A DNA stretch of 54,348 bases from JBGPYB01 sp041493035 (GCA_041493035.1 JBGPYB010000010.1:1-54348), one strand, 5' to 3'; shown: positions 26,959 through 35,337, counted from the stretch's first letter. The notes: generated by a model from the letters alone, not told the origin. Program-made: numbers and translations.

Positions 26959-27303
26959 ATGAGCGCTACGGCCGACAGCAACCCGTACGGTATCTACCGG
27001 GTGACCTGGGCCATCCTTCTCGTCATCACCGTCGCCATGTTGGCCGCAGAACACTTTCACATGCCCCGGTGGTTCCTCGTCCTTTTTCTCCTGGCCTTCA
27101 TGGCCGTGAAGGCGGCGATGATCGGCGGCAACTTCATGCATCTCCGCCACGAGCACCGGAGGATGACCATCATGGTGGCGGGAGGAATCGTCCTTACCTC
27201 CCTCGTTCTTCTCGCGGTCATCACCCCCGAGGCTCGGAACGTGAAGGCTCGGACGACCGCCCCGCCTCTGCCTCCTCCTTCGTCCGCCCACAGCCCCGAA
27301 TGA
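26959..27303 (+). CDS. Cytochrome c oxidase subunit IV-like protein
   Basis: A 114-residue membrane protein with three hydrophobic segments. KAAMIGGNFMHLRHEHRRM matches the bacterial COX4/CyoD signature (Lys, then FMHL and a charged pair). The C-terminal tail is Pro/Ser-rich. Bacterial subunit IV is a small accessory subunit thought to help assembly around CuB. Its stop overlaps the next start (ATGA at 27300-27303). Confidence 0.88.
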   Translation: MSATADSNPYGIYRVTWAILLVITVAMLAAEHFHMPRWFLVLFLLAFMAVKAAMIGGNFMHLRHEHRRMTIMVAGGIVLTSLVLLAVITPEARNVKARTTAPPLPPPSSAHSPE

Positions 27304-27557
27304 GGCGACTCGCAGCCGCGGCGACGGCGATGGCTTTGTTGGCCTGGGGCGCCGGCCCGGCGTTCGCCCAGTGCGCGATGTGCAAGACGTTTCTCACCTC
27401 CTCGCCGGAGGGACAGAGAATCGCCCGCGAGTTCAACCTCGGGATCCTCGTCATGCTCCTCGCCCCCTACGTGGTCCTCGGCTCGTTCGCGGCCTTCGCC
27501 TTCCGGTCCCGGATCCGCCAGCGGCTGGCTCGATTCGCCCCGCGCCTCTTCCGCTGA
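27300..27557 (+). CDS. Small membrane protein with exported CxxC motif
   Basis: An 85-residue protein. A signal peptide (1 to about 23, ending PAFA) is followed at once by QCAMCKTF, so Cys25 and Cys28 form a CxxC at the mature N-terminus. A single helix (about 48-68) and a short basic tail follow. Similar short QCAMC proteins occur beside cytochrome oxidase and SCO genes in several phyla, but I know of no assigned function. It lies between COX4, with which it overlaps by four bases, and SCO, 18 bases on. A periplasmic copper or thiol role in oxidase assembly is a reasonable guess. Confidence 0.8.
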   Translation: MRRLAAAATAMALLAWGAGPAFAQCAMCKTFLTSSPEGQRIAREFNLGILVMLLAPYVVLGSFAAFAFRSRIRQRLARFAPRLFR

Positions 27558-27575
27558 CTCCGGGCCTCGAGCGCG

Positions 27576-28574
27576 ATGAACCGGATCGGCGCCCTCTCGG
27601 GAGCGTCCATTCTCCTGGCCGGCCTCGGCGCGTTGCTGGTCTTCGAGACCTCGACGGGAGGTCCGCCTCGTTTCGGCGACCTGCCGCCCTTTTCGCTCAC
27701 GGCTCATGACGGCACCCCCTTCACGCGGGAGACCCTCAGGGGCCGCGTCGTCATTGTCGATTTCATCTTCACGCGCTGTGGCGGAGCCTGCCCAGCGATG
27801 ACCGAGCACATGGCCCGCTTGCAGGCCGCTGCCCCGGCGGGGACGGCGTTCGTCTCGTTCACCGTGGACCCTGGATTCGACACGCCGGAAATCCTGAGCC
27901 AGTACGCCCGCGACCATGGGGCTCGCGAGGGATGGTGGTTCGTGACCGGTTCCGCACCATCGCTCTACGCCCTGGCCACACAAGGCTTCAAGCTCACGGC
28001 GATGGAGGTGCCCGAAGTGGAACGGAAGGCCGGCGACGACGGCCCGTTCCTGCACAGCTCGAAGCTGGTGCTGGTCGACTCCACCGGGTGGATCCGTGGA
28101 TACTACGACAGCGAGGAGCCGGTGGCACGGCGAAGGCTGCTGCGAGACGCGGCGCTTCTCGGCCCTTACGGTGCGTTGCCACGGGTCAACGCATCCCTGA
28201 ACGCGGCCAGCGCCATCTTGCTGCTCTGCGGCTATCTTCTCATCCGGTCGGGGCGGCGATCCGAGCACCGCAATTCCATGGCCGCCGCGCTTCTCTCGTC
28301 GGCACTCTTCCTGACCTCGTATCTCGTGTACCACGCCCACGTCGGTTCGATTCGCTTTCCCGCTGAGGGGTGGCTGCGTTCCGTCTACCTCTCCATTCTG
28401 GTGAGCCACACCGCCCTGGCCATCGCGATCGTTCCCCTCGTCGCCGTGACCGTCACCCGGGCGTTCCGTGCCCGGTTCGAGGCCCATCGCCGGATCGCGA
28501 GGGTGACGCTGCCGCTCTGGGTGTATGTCTCGGTGACGGGGGTCGTCGTCTACTGGATGCTGTATCAGCTCTGA
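27576..28574 (+). CDS. SCO1/SenC copper chaperone fused to a DUF420 membrane domain
   Basis: A 332-residue protein. Residues 1-25 are a signal anchor. A thioredoxin-like SCO domain follows with the copper-binding CxxxC in FTRCGGACP (Cys68, Cys72) and the third ligand His in PFLHSSKLVLVD. From about residue 200 there are four helices of DUF420 type, with conserved His in YLVYHAHVGS and in LVSHTALAIA. SCO proteins load or reduce the CuA centre of subunit II; DUF420 proteins are found in oxidase operons but are poorly understood. The fusion ties the two together and is the last gene of the operon. Confidence 0.9.
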   Translation: MNRIGALSGASILLAGLGALLVFETSTGGPPRFGDLPPFSLTAHDGTPFTRETLRGRVVIVDFIFTRCGGACPAMTEHMARLQAAAPAGTAFVSFTVDPGFDTPEILSQYARDHGAREGWWFVTGSAPSLYALATQGFKLTAMEVPEVERKAGDDGPFLHSSKLVLVDSTGWIRGYYDSEEPVARRRLLRDAALLGPYGALPRVNASLNAASAILLLCGYLLIRSGRRSEHRNSMAAALLSSALFLTSYLVYHAHVGSIRFPAEGWLRSVYLSILVSHTALAIAIVPLVAVTVTRAFRARFEAHRRIARVTLPLWVYVSVTGVVVYWMLYQL

Positions 28575-28691
28575 GGCACTGTCCTCCGCCGACTCCGCCA
28601 ACGTGCCAGCGCCGTCTCCCGTCGAGTACGAACACTGCTTGGATGAGACTGTTCCGAGGCAAGGGCAGCGGCATCGAAGCTGCATAGGGAA

Positions 28692-28721
28692 TTGACCGAC
28701 GTCGCCGCTCGGAACTACGAT
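28692..28721 (+). promoter_or_regulatory. Promoter of the NtrY-like kinase gene
   Basis: TTGACC (28692-28697), 18 bases, TACGAT (28716-28721). The same TACGAT hexamer is before ispG. The start codon is 24 bases downstream with no clear ribosome site. The rest of the 170-base gap after the cox operon shows no other feature. Confidence 0.55.
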
Positions 28722-28744
28722 CGCATGCTGATGCGCCTGCCGCG

Positions 28745-31700
28745 ATGCGGCTTCTCTTCCTCGCGATGAAGATTCCCAGGATGGCGGAAGGGGCCAACTG
28801 GGGTCCCACCGTCGTCGTCTGTGGGGTGGCTCTTCACAGCACTCTTTCCCGACCGCACGTCTCCGCAACCGCGGGCGTGTTCGTCGGGGCGCTGCTGCTC
28901 CTCGCGACATGGCGATCGTGGGGCCGCCTCGGAGCCGTGGCTGCGCTTGCCGCAGTGGTGATGGATCTCGGGACGGGCGCCGGTGCCCACCGGACCGTCC
29001 AGAACGATGGCGCCGCGCTATCCGTCGCGGGGGCAGAGGCCCGCGCACGAGCCATCGCCGCCGGACTACGCAATTGTGCGACGCAAGTGGCCGCCATTCC
29101 CGACGCCCGGGCCGCGCTGAAGGGAGACCGGAACGCGCTGGATCGGCTCTTTCTGGCCCTCGATGCCGCACGCGCTTGCGACAGGGCCCAGCCTGCCCTC
29201 GCGGTTCGGCCAAGTGCTCTCGCGACCGTCGCATGGTCGGGACGCATCGGAGACCTCGGCGCGCTGCCAGGGACGTCGGTCAGCGAGGGGCTCCTGGTCA
29301 ACGCGGGCAGCCTGTCGACCCGCTTCGTGGCTTTCGCTCCGATCGCTGACGCGGCCGGCCGTCCCCTGGGCTTCGCCACCGCGGAGCTTCCGGTCTCCGT
29401 GCGGCGACGGATTCAGAACGAGTTCCTGCACGACTTCGATCTCCTTGCGGCCGGTGACTCCTCCCTGGAGATTCGCTACGTAGACTCGCGGGACGCCGAC
29501 GATCCTGGCCTGATGGCCTCTCTCCAACCAGGCGAGGCGCTCCTCCGCTCCACAGCCGGAAGGCCTATCGCCGTCGCCAACGGAACGCTCGTCGCCGATG
29601 ACGGTAGGCCTGGCCGCTTGGACGGGGTGCGCCGAATGGGTGCTGCCGCCTTGGCGGCGATCGTCCTCCTGTCGTGGATCGTGGGGCGGATCGATCGTGG
29701 AGAGGGTCTCCTTGGGACGACCGCGCTAGTAGTCATCCTTCGTGCCGTTCTGCTGCTCATCCCGACCGATCCGTCCCGCTACGGCCGTCTCCTCGCCTCT
29801 CAGATCTACTCCTCGCCTCCCGGCCCCTGGAACAGCCTGAGCGGTCTCCTGGATTCGCCCCTGGCCCTCCTATGGACGACGCTCGCGGCTCTCGCGCTGG
29901 TCGTCCTCCTGGCGTTCTGGGTCTTTGCCAGACCTCCCCGGCCAGGGTCCTGGACCGCGGCTCTCGTAGCGGACCTCTTGGCCCTTCTTCCCCTCGCGGC
30001 CGTTTTCATCGCAATCACCGATGTCACGACGAACTGCGCCCTGGACATTGAAAGCATCTCGCCCTGGCCCAAGACCCCGGCCCACCTCGTTGTCCAGTGG
30101 TCGACGCTTCTGATTCTGGGTGCAGGTGCGCTCCTCCTCGTCATGATCTTCGACCGAGGAGGTCCAATCGTCCCTGGGGGGCGTGGATGGGCTCTGCGCG
30201 TCCTTCAATGGGGGCTGATTGGCCTCGTCGCGGCCAAGGTGTGGCCCCGCGAGATCGTCGGCCTTCCGCTGCTGCCGGCGGTCGCCCTCTACCTTTCGAC
30301 GGCGCTTCTCGGGGTCACCCGCGACGCATGGTGGCCGGGGTGGGCCCGCGCCTCGGCCGGGGTTCGAGCCGGCGTGGCTCTGCTGGTGGTCGGCTGCCTG
30401 AGTCTGCTGCTGCATCCGAGCTTGATGGACTTCGCGGAGAAGTCCACCCGGATCCAGATCCAGAACGAGTACGCGGCGGCGGTTCTTCGCCAGCCCGAAT
30501 GGCGGGAGCACGTCCTCGGCCAGACACGGCGCCAGCTCGACGCCCTTGAGCTGCTCGAAGACACGCCTCCCGCTCTCGCCCCGCCTCCCTTGATCGACGA
30601 ACTGGCTTTCGCCGCGTGGTCGGCGACGGATCTCGCGGCCTTCGGCTTTTCCTCAGCCGTCGAGATCCAGGACTCCTCGGGCGCCGTGATCAGCCGGTTT
30701 GCGCTCAATCTCCCTGTGATCGGCCCGGATAAACCCCTGCCCACCGATGACGGGTGGCGGGAAGGGGCTGAGCGGCTCTCTCTGGCCAGCGCCGAGCGAC
30801 GCGTCCTTCACGCCCGACGCCTGCTCACCTACCATGGCAGAGTCCACGGCGCCATCCACGTCTACGCAGGCACCGACTTCTGGAATCTCTCCTTCCTCCA
30901 GGCAAGAGATCCGTACTCCGTCCTCTACCGCACTGGCGGGCCCGCCCGCAACCGCTCCATCGAGCTCGTGGCCTTTGGACGCAATCGGGACTTGCTCTTC
31001 AGCTCGGCCGAGCACCCGCCGGTTTTCGAGGGGGCGTTGTTCGACCGGGTATCTGGGGGCCCGTTCTGGACGACGCTGACGGGACCCGATGAAGCGCAGC
31101 ACACCTTCGTCTTCTCGGACCGGGGGGCGGTCTATGGCCTCGGTTATGCCCGCGTCGGCCCCGGACGATTCGCCGCTCAGCTCGTCGAGGCTGTGACCGG
31201 CCTGATCCTTTCGGCGGCGGTAGGGCTCTTTCTGGTCGTGCTCGGCCGCACCCTCTTGGGGCGGCGGACGCTGTCCTGGTCGTCGATGGCGCGCGGTGTT
31301 CGAGAGCGGTTCGCCCTCCGGCTCTTCGTCACGTTCATCGCTATCGCGGTTCTTCCCGTGGTCGTCCTAGAGTGGGTCGTTCGCAGCTTCGTGGCCGATC
31401 GCCTCCACCGCGACGCCGAGAACCACGCCTTGGAGCGCGCCGCTATCGCCCGGAAAGCGGTCGAGGACTTCGCCCTCTTCCAGCGCGGCGAGGCGCCCGG
31501 CCGCCAGCCGGTCACGGACTCGGCGCTCGTGTGGGTGGCCAGTCTGATTCGGAACGACCTGGACGTTTTCGAGCCTGGTGGGCGCCTGCTCGCCTCGAGC
31601 AAGCGCGAGCTCTACGCGTCGGGCCTGCTCGCGCCACGCGTGTCGGGCGCCGTTTTCCGAAGCGTGACCCTCGAGGGGCAGGCCTCGGCCCTCGGCACGG

Positions 31701-32758
31701 ACCGGATAGGAGACTTCTCTTACATGGTGGTCTCGGTTCCGGTTCGGCTGAGCGCCGGCCAACCGGGAGTCCTCTCGATACCCCTGGCGCTCAAACAACG
31801 GGAGGTGGAAGCCGTTCTCGCGGACCTCGACCACGCCATACGCCTGGCTTCCATTCTCTTCGTCTGCGCCGCCGCGGCCTTGGCGCAATCCATGGCCCGG
31901 CGTATCTCCGGGCCGGTGCGCGATCTCACCGAGGCGGCACAGCGGATCGCCCGCGGTGAGCTCGACGCCCGGGTATCCACCTCGAGCCGGGACGAGTTCC
32001 TGCGCCTGGTGGATTCCTTCAACAGGATGGCCGGAGATCTCGAGCGTCAGCGGGCCGATCTGGAGCGCAGCAATCGACTTGCGGCATGGGCCGAGATGGC
32101 CCGCCAGGTGGCCCACGAGGTCAAGAACCCGTTGACGCCGATCCAGCTCTCGGCCGAACATCTGCGCCGCGTCTACGCCGATGCCAGTGCGGACTTCGCC
32201 ACCACATTGGCATCGTGCACCGAGACGATCCTCGCCCAGGTTCAGAAGCTGCGCGGCATCGTCACGGAGTTCTCGGCCTTCGCTCGACCTGCCATCGGTG
32301 CTTCCGAACGTATTCAGGTGGGGGAGCTGGTAGCCGAAATCGCGAGGGCCTACGGTGGGGTCTTGCCTCCGGGCGTCAGCCTAACAACCGACTTTGGTCC
32401 ACCGGAGATGCCCGCGGTCCGCGGCGACCGCCGGCTTCTCGAGCGCGCCATCGTCAACCTTCTCGAGAACGCGCTCCAAGCTGTCACCGACCGCGGGAGC
32501 GTCTCGCTGCGAGTCCGCGCGCGCCATGACCCGAGGGGAGTGGAAATCGAGGTCTCCGATTCAGGTCCCGGCCTCTCCGAAGAAGCGCGGGCGCGGATCT
32601 TCGAACCCTTCTTCTCCACCAAGACCGGCGGTAGCGGTCTTGGGTTGGCGCTCGTCCGGAAGATCGCCGAAGAACACGGCGGAACGGCATCCCTCGAAGG
32701 GGGTCCAGGCCATACGATGGCTCTTCTTTGGCTGCCCGCCGCCCCGGACCTGGCCTGA
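28745..32758 (+). CDS. Very large NtrY-like sensor histidine kinase
   Basis: A 1337-residue membrane kinase. Two helices (about 22-80) lead to a first exported region (about 95-300). A block of about seven helices follows (about 300-550), then a second exported region (about 555-830), a helix, a third (about 890-1010), another helix and a HAMP linker (RISGPVRDLTEAAQRIARGE). The kinase core has phosphorylated His1124 in ARQVAHEVKNPLTPIQLS, the N box in NLLENALQAV, G1 in VSDSGPGLS and FEPFFSTKTGGSGLGLALV. HEVKNPLTPIQLSAEHLRR places it with NtrY. NtrY usually pairs with NtrX, but no response regulator is adjacent. The signal is unknown. The start could be ATG 28745 or one a few codons later. Confidence 0.9.
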   Translation: MRLLFLAMKIPRMAEGANWGPTVVVCGVALHSTLSRPHVSATAGVFVGALLLLATWRSWGRLGAVAALAAVVMDLGTGAGAHRTVQNDGAALSVAGAEARARAIAAGLRNCATQVAAIPDARAALKGDRNALDRLFLALDAARACDRAQPALAVRPSALATVAWSGRIGDLGALPGTSVSEGLLVNAGSLSTRFVAFAPIADAAGRPLGFATAELPVSVRRRIQNEFLHDFDLLAAGDSSLEIRYVDSRDADDPGLMASLQPGEALLRSTAGRPIAVANGTLVADDGRPGRLDGVRRMGAAALAAIVLLSWIVGRIDRGEGLLGTTALVVILRAVLLLIPTDPSRYGRLLASQIYSSPPGPWNSLSGLLDSPLALLWTTLAALALVVLLAFWVFARPPRPGSWTAALVADLLALLPLAAVFIAITDVTTNCALDIESISPWPKTPAHLVVQWSTLLILGAGALLLVMIFDRGGPIVPGGRGWALRVLQWGLIGLVAAKVWPREIVGLPLLPAVALYLSTALLGVTRDAWWPGWARASAGVRAGVALLVVGCLSLLLHPSLMDFAEKSTRIQIQNEYAAAVLRQPEWREHVLGQTRRQLDALELLEDTPPALAPPPLIDELAFAAWSATDLAAFGFSSAVEIQDSSGAVISRFALNLPVIGPDKPLPTDDGWREGAERLSLASAERRVLHARRLLTYHGRVHGAIHVYAGTDFWNLSFLQARDPYSVLYRTGGPARNRSIELVAFGRNRDLLFSSAEHPPVFEGALFDRVSGGPFWTTLTGPDEAQHTFVFSDRGAVYGLGYARVGPGRFAAQLVEAVTGLILSAAVGLFLVVLGRTLLGRRTLSWSSMARGVRERFALRLFVTFIAIAVLPVVVLEWVVRSFVADRLHRDAENHALERAAIARKAVEDFALFQRGEAPGRQPVTDSALVWVASLIRNDLDVFEPGGRLLASSKRELYASGLLAPRVSGAVFRSVTLEGQASALGTDRIGDFSYMVVSVPVRLSAGQPGVLSIPLALKQREVEAVLADLDHAIRLASILFVCAAAALAQSMARRISGPVRDLTEAAQRIARGELDARVSTSSRDEFLRLVDSFNRMAGDLERQRADLERSNRLAAWAEMARQVAHEVKNPLTPIQLSAEHLRRVYADASADFATTLASCTETILAQVQKLRGIVTEFSAFARPAIGASERIQVGELVAEIARAYGGVLPPGVSLTTDFGPPEMPAVRGDRRLLERAIVNLLENALQAVTDRGSVSLRVRARHDPRGVEIEVSDSGPGLSEEARARIFEPFFSTKTGGSGLGLALVRKIAEEHGGTASLEGGPGHTMALLWLPAAPDLA

Positions 32759-32774
32759 GGTTCCGGAATCGCCC

Positions 32775-33035
32775 TCAGCGGTTGTAGTGACCGGTCGGCT
32801 GAGTTTCCGGGAGGCGGAAGATCTGATTCCACTGCGCTCCCCACCCCGGCGCGTCCTGCTTCAGGCGGGACCGGAGATGGTGCCAAACCTTGTGGGTCTC
32901 CTTCAGCTTGGGCCTCACGATAGGCGAGTCGATGGCCCGCGGCAGCTTGTCCCCGCTCTTGAACCATCCGGCATCGGCCGTGCTCGCACCGAGGAGGGCC
33001 AGGCCCAGAACCGAGGCACCGACTGCGATCCTCAT
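32775..33035 (-). CDS. Small secreted protein of unknown function
   Basis: An 86-residue protein I do not recognise. Residues 1-22 are a good signal peptide (ASVLGLALLGASTADA). The mature part is about 64 residues, with no cysteine, several tryptophans (GWFKSGD, KVWHHLRSRL, WGAQWNQIF) and many basic residues. The ATG at 33035 has an AGGGGG ribosome site; an in-frame upstream start would put the signal peptide too far in. It has its own promoter-like site within and just upstream of the end of the Nudix gene. It converges with the kinase gene. Confidence 0.65.
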   Translation of the reverse strand: MRIAVGASVLGLALLGASTADAGWFKSGDKLPRAIDSPIVRPKLKETHKVWHHLRSRLKQDAPGWGAQWNQIFRLPETQPTGHYNR

Positions 33036-33089
33036 TTTTCCCCCTGCCAGAGAGAGGTTCAATACTCTTAGTGAAAGTGCTGCCCAAAA

Positions 33090-33118
33090 AGTGTAGCGCG
33101 GCTCCCCCGCTCAGGCAA
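33090..33118 (-). promoter_or_regulatory. Promoter of the small secreted protein gene
   Basis: On the minus strand, TTGCCT (33118-33113), 17 bases, TACACT (33095-33090). The -35 lies in the last codons of the Nudix gene, and a leader of about 50 bases follows. Confidence 0.45.
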
Positions 33119-33563
33119 CAGGGTCCCCGGCCGGCGTAGCGCGCCGAAAGGCGTCCTGCACGACTTCAAGGGCCTTGGAAGGCAGGTCGAACGCCGCCAG
33201 CTCGGCTTCCGTGGCCCACGCGACATCCTGGGCATCCGATCCGGCACGCGCCTCCCCGTCCAGGAATTCGCACAGGTAGTCAACGATGACGTAGTGGTAT
33301 CTCACCTGGCTCGCGTTCTTGTCGATGCGATCGAAGACCGCCAGGACACCCACGGGCCGGACGCGGATCCCCGTCTCCTCCTCCATCTCGCGGACCAGCG
33401 CTTCTTCGAGAGGCTCCCCGAGCTCAACGGTCCCGCCGGGGACCACCCATCGGCCCCGCAGAGGCTCTTTCCCCCGTTTGATCAGCAGGACCCGGCCGCG
33501 ATGGACCAGCACCCCTCCCACGCCGACAGAAGGGCCCCGAGAGGGCGCGTCGGGCGAGGTCAA
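33111..33563 (-). CDS. Nudix hydrolase
   Basis: A 150-residue hydrolase of nucleoside diphosphates linked to another group. The Nudix box is GTVELGEPLEEALVREMEEE followed by TGI, with all metal-binding glutamates present. An N-terminal strand reads VGVGGVLVHRGRVLLIKRG. The start is TTG, overlapping the pssA stop by four bases (TTGA at 33560-33563). The substrate cannot be told from the box alone; ADP-ribose or oxidised nucleotides are common. Its coupling to phospholipid genes might mean a CDP-linked substrate, but that is speculation. Confidence 0.88.
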   Translation of the reverse strand: MTSPDAPSRGPSVGVGGVLVHRGRVLLIKRGKEPLRGRWVVPGGTVELGEPLEEALVREMEEETGIRVRPVGVLAVFDRIDKNASQVRYHYVIVDYLCEFLDGEARAGSDAQDVAWATEAELAAFDLPSKALEVVQDAFRRATPAGDPVA

Positions 33564-34321
33564 AGAGCCGTCCCCGCGACCACGGGCGCGGGGGGAGGCT
33601 CGCTGCGACGACGGAACATGCCGAAGAGGTGGAGGGTGGGACCCGAGACCGCGTACGTCGTGGCAAGCGCCAGGAGGGCGTATTCGGGGAAGAGTGCGAT
33701 CGGCAGAAGCAGGATGATGATTGAGAGAAGAGTCCCGTAGCTTCTGCGCTTGCGCAGGTCCAAGCCCTTGAACGAGTGATAGCGGAGCGTGCTGACCATG
33801 AGGAGCCCCAGCGTCAGGACGAGGGGTATGACCAGGAGGGCCTGGGTTCGGAGGGTCACGGGCTCCGGGTCGAAGTGAACGAGCGCCGCGATCTGGGCTG
33901 CGGCCATCGGAATCGGAAGACCCACGAAATACCGACCGTCGACAGAATGCCGCTGCACGTTGAAGCGGGCCAGACGGAAGACTCCGCACATCAGGAAGAC
34001 GAACGAAGCGATCCAGCCCCAGCGTGGAATGGGCTCGAAGGCCCAGAGATAGACCAAAAGGGCGGGCGCGACGCCGAAGGAGATGGCATCGCAGAGGCTG
34101 TCCAGCTCTCCCCCGAATTCGCTCGTGGTCCCCGTCAGGCGCGCGATGCGCCCATCGAGGATGTCGAGGATGATGGCCCACCCGATGAGGGGAGCCGCCT
34201 CGGCGAAGTGCCCATGGAGGCTCCGGACGATGGCCCAGAAGCCCAAGAACAGGTTCCCCGTCGTGAAGAGACTCGGGAGCAGCGACGCTCCCCGCCGGAG
34301 GCCACGTCCTTGTTCCTTCAA
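33560..34321 (-). CDS. pssA: CDP-diacylglycerol-serine O-phosphatidyltransferase
   Basis: Makes phosphatidylserine from CDP-diacylglycerol and serine. A 253-residue membrane protein of the CDP-alcohol phosphotransferase family. The catalytic motif DG..AR........G...D...D reads from DGRIARLTG through FGGELDSLCD with all residues present. About seven hydrophobic segments follow. LFTTGNLFLGFWAI is the usual start of this type. It overlaps psd upstream and the Nudix gene downstream by four bases each, so the three are co-translated. Confidence 0.94.
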   Translation of the reverse strand: MKEQGRGLRRGASLLPSLFTTGNLFLGFWAIVRSLHGHFAEAAPLIGWAIILDILDGRIARLTGTTSEFGGELDSLCDAISFGVAPALLVYLWAFEPIPRWGWIASFVFLMCGVFRLARFNVQRHSVDGRYFVGLPIPMAAAQIAALVHFDPEPVTLRTQALLVIPLVLTLGLLMVSTLRYHSFKGLDLRKRRSYGTLLSIIILLLPIALFPEYALLALATTYAVSGPTLHLFGMFRRRSEPPPAPVVAGTAL

Positions 34322-34941
34322 GGCAACTCTCCGAGGACGGAAGCGCCGGCCTGGACCCGATCACCCCGCTTCACCCGCAGGCGGCTCCCCGGAGGAAGGA
34401 ACACGTCGACCCGGCTCCCGAATTTGATCAGCCCGACCCGTTCTCCTCGAACGACCGTGTCGTCCACCCGCTTCCTGAAGACGATCCGGCGCGCGATGAG
34501 CCCCGCGATCTGCTTGAAGGCGACTCGTCGATCACCATCGCGCACCACGACGCAGTTCTGTTCGTTGCGTAGCGAGGCCTTGTCGTCGAAAGCCGGGAGG
34601 AACGCGCCCTCGTGATAGTGGACGCTCTCGATGCGCCCCGAAATCGGCGTGCGGTTCACGTGAACGTCGAATATGGAGAGAAAGATGGAGATCTGCGTTG
34701 AGCCTCCCCCCAAAGGGCCGTCGGCGGGCTCCAGGATCCCCACGATCTTCCCGTCGGCAGGAGAGATGACGAGGTTCGGCCCATCAGGCGTGATCCGTTC
34801 GGGGTCCCGAAAGAAGAAGGCGCAGAAGAGACTCAGGGCCACCAGAGTCCCGCCGGCGCCGTAGAAGCGCAGCGCACACAAGACGCACCCAGCCCCCAGG
34901 AGCGTGAGGACGTACGGCCATCCCTCTCGAGCGATACCCAT
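34318..34941 (-). CDS. psd: Phosphatidylserine decarboxylase proenzyme, short type
   Basis: Converts phosphatidylserine to phosphatidylethanolamine, the next step after PssA. It has 207 residues, the short form. Two N-terminal hydrophobic segments are followed by FFFRDPERITP, VISPADGKIVG and IFLSIFDVHVNRTPISG. The self-cleavage site that makes the pyruvoyl group is the Gly175-Ser176 pair in LIKFGSRVDVFLP, in place of the LGST of the long E. coli type. The gene heads psd-pssA-Nudix. A strong hairpin lies just upstream. Confidence 0.94.
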   Translation of the reverse strand: MGIAREGWPYVLTLLGAGCVLCALRFYGAGGTLVALSLFCAFFFRDPERITPDGPNLVISPADGKIVGILEPADGPLGGGSTQISIFLSIFDVHVNRTPISGRIESVHYHEGAFLPAFDDKASLRNEQNCVVVRDGDRRVAFKQIAGLIARRIVFRKRVDDTVVRGERVGLIKFGSRVDVFLPPGSRLRVKRGDRVQAGASVLGELP

Positions 34942-34957
34942 GGTGGGTCTCTAATCC

Positions 34958-34991
34958 TCGCGGAGGGCTCCAGAAGAGGAGCCCTCCGCGA
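34958..34991 (-). terminator. Perfect 14-bp hairpin between the DUF465 gene and psd
   Basis: Arms at 34958-34971 and 34978-34991 are exact inverted repeats (TCGCGGAGGGCTCC) around a six-base loop. On the minus strand it follows the DUF465 stop at 35006 and precedes the psd start at 34941. No U-run follows (GATTAGAG), so it may be a Rho-independent terminator of an odd type, a processing site or an attenuator. Confidence 0.6.
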
Positions 34992-35005
34992 GAGACTCTC
35001 TGCGA

Positions 35006-35242
35006 TCAGGGGTGAGCGTCCCCCTCCCGGAACTGGCGAGCGATCGCCTCCATCCGGTCCTTCACTTGCAATTTCTTCTTCTTGAGCGTGACCTCCTCGA
35101 GCTGCTCGTCGTCGCTCAGGACAGCCTTGTCGGTCAAGACGACCAGGCGGCTCTCGAACTCGTGATGCTGCGCGTCGAGACGCCGATACTCATCACTCTG
35201 GGAGAGAAGGCTCTCCCGAGCCGTGTCCGGGGTCTGGGGCAT
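35006..35242 (-). CDS. DUF465 (YdcH-like) small helical protein
   Basis: A 78-residue, charged, coiled-coil-like protein. The pattern SQSDEYRRLDAQHHEFESRL and later LKKKKLQVKDRMEAIARQ is the DUF465/YdcH signature of paired helices. Function is unknown in the family. The ATG has GGGAGG upstream. It has its own promoter-like site and a hairpin after its stop, so it is probably a single-gene transcript. Confidence 0.85.
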   Translation of the reverse strand: MPQTPDTARESLLSQSDEYRRLDAQHHEFESRLVVLTDKAVLSDDEQLEEVTLKKKKLQVKDRMEAIARQFREGDAHP

Positions 35243-35337
35243 GGCACCTCCCTATTCGGACGGGGAAACGGGACGAAGGTAATCACTGTCGGTGCACGCG
35301 CGAGACGCCGGGGGCGAGCGGCCACCGACCGAACCGG

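Noticed and set aside
27057..29234. A 725-codon minus-strand frame
   Set aside because: It runs antisense through COX4, the CxxC protein, SCO-DUF420 and the kinase start. Its Arg/Gly/Glu-rich product is typical of a shadow frame.
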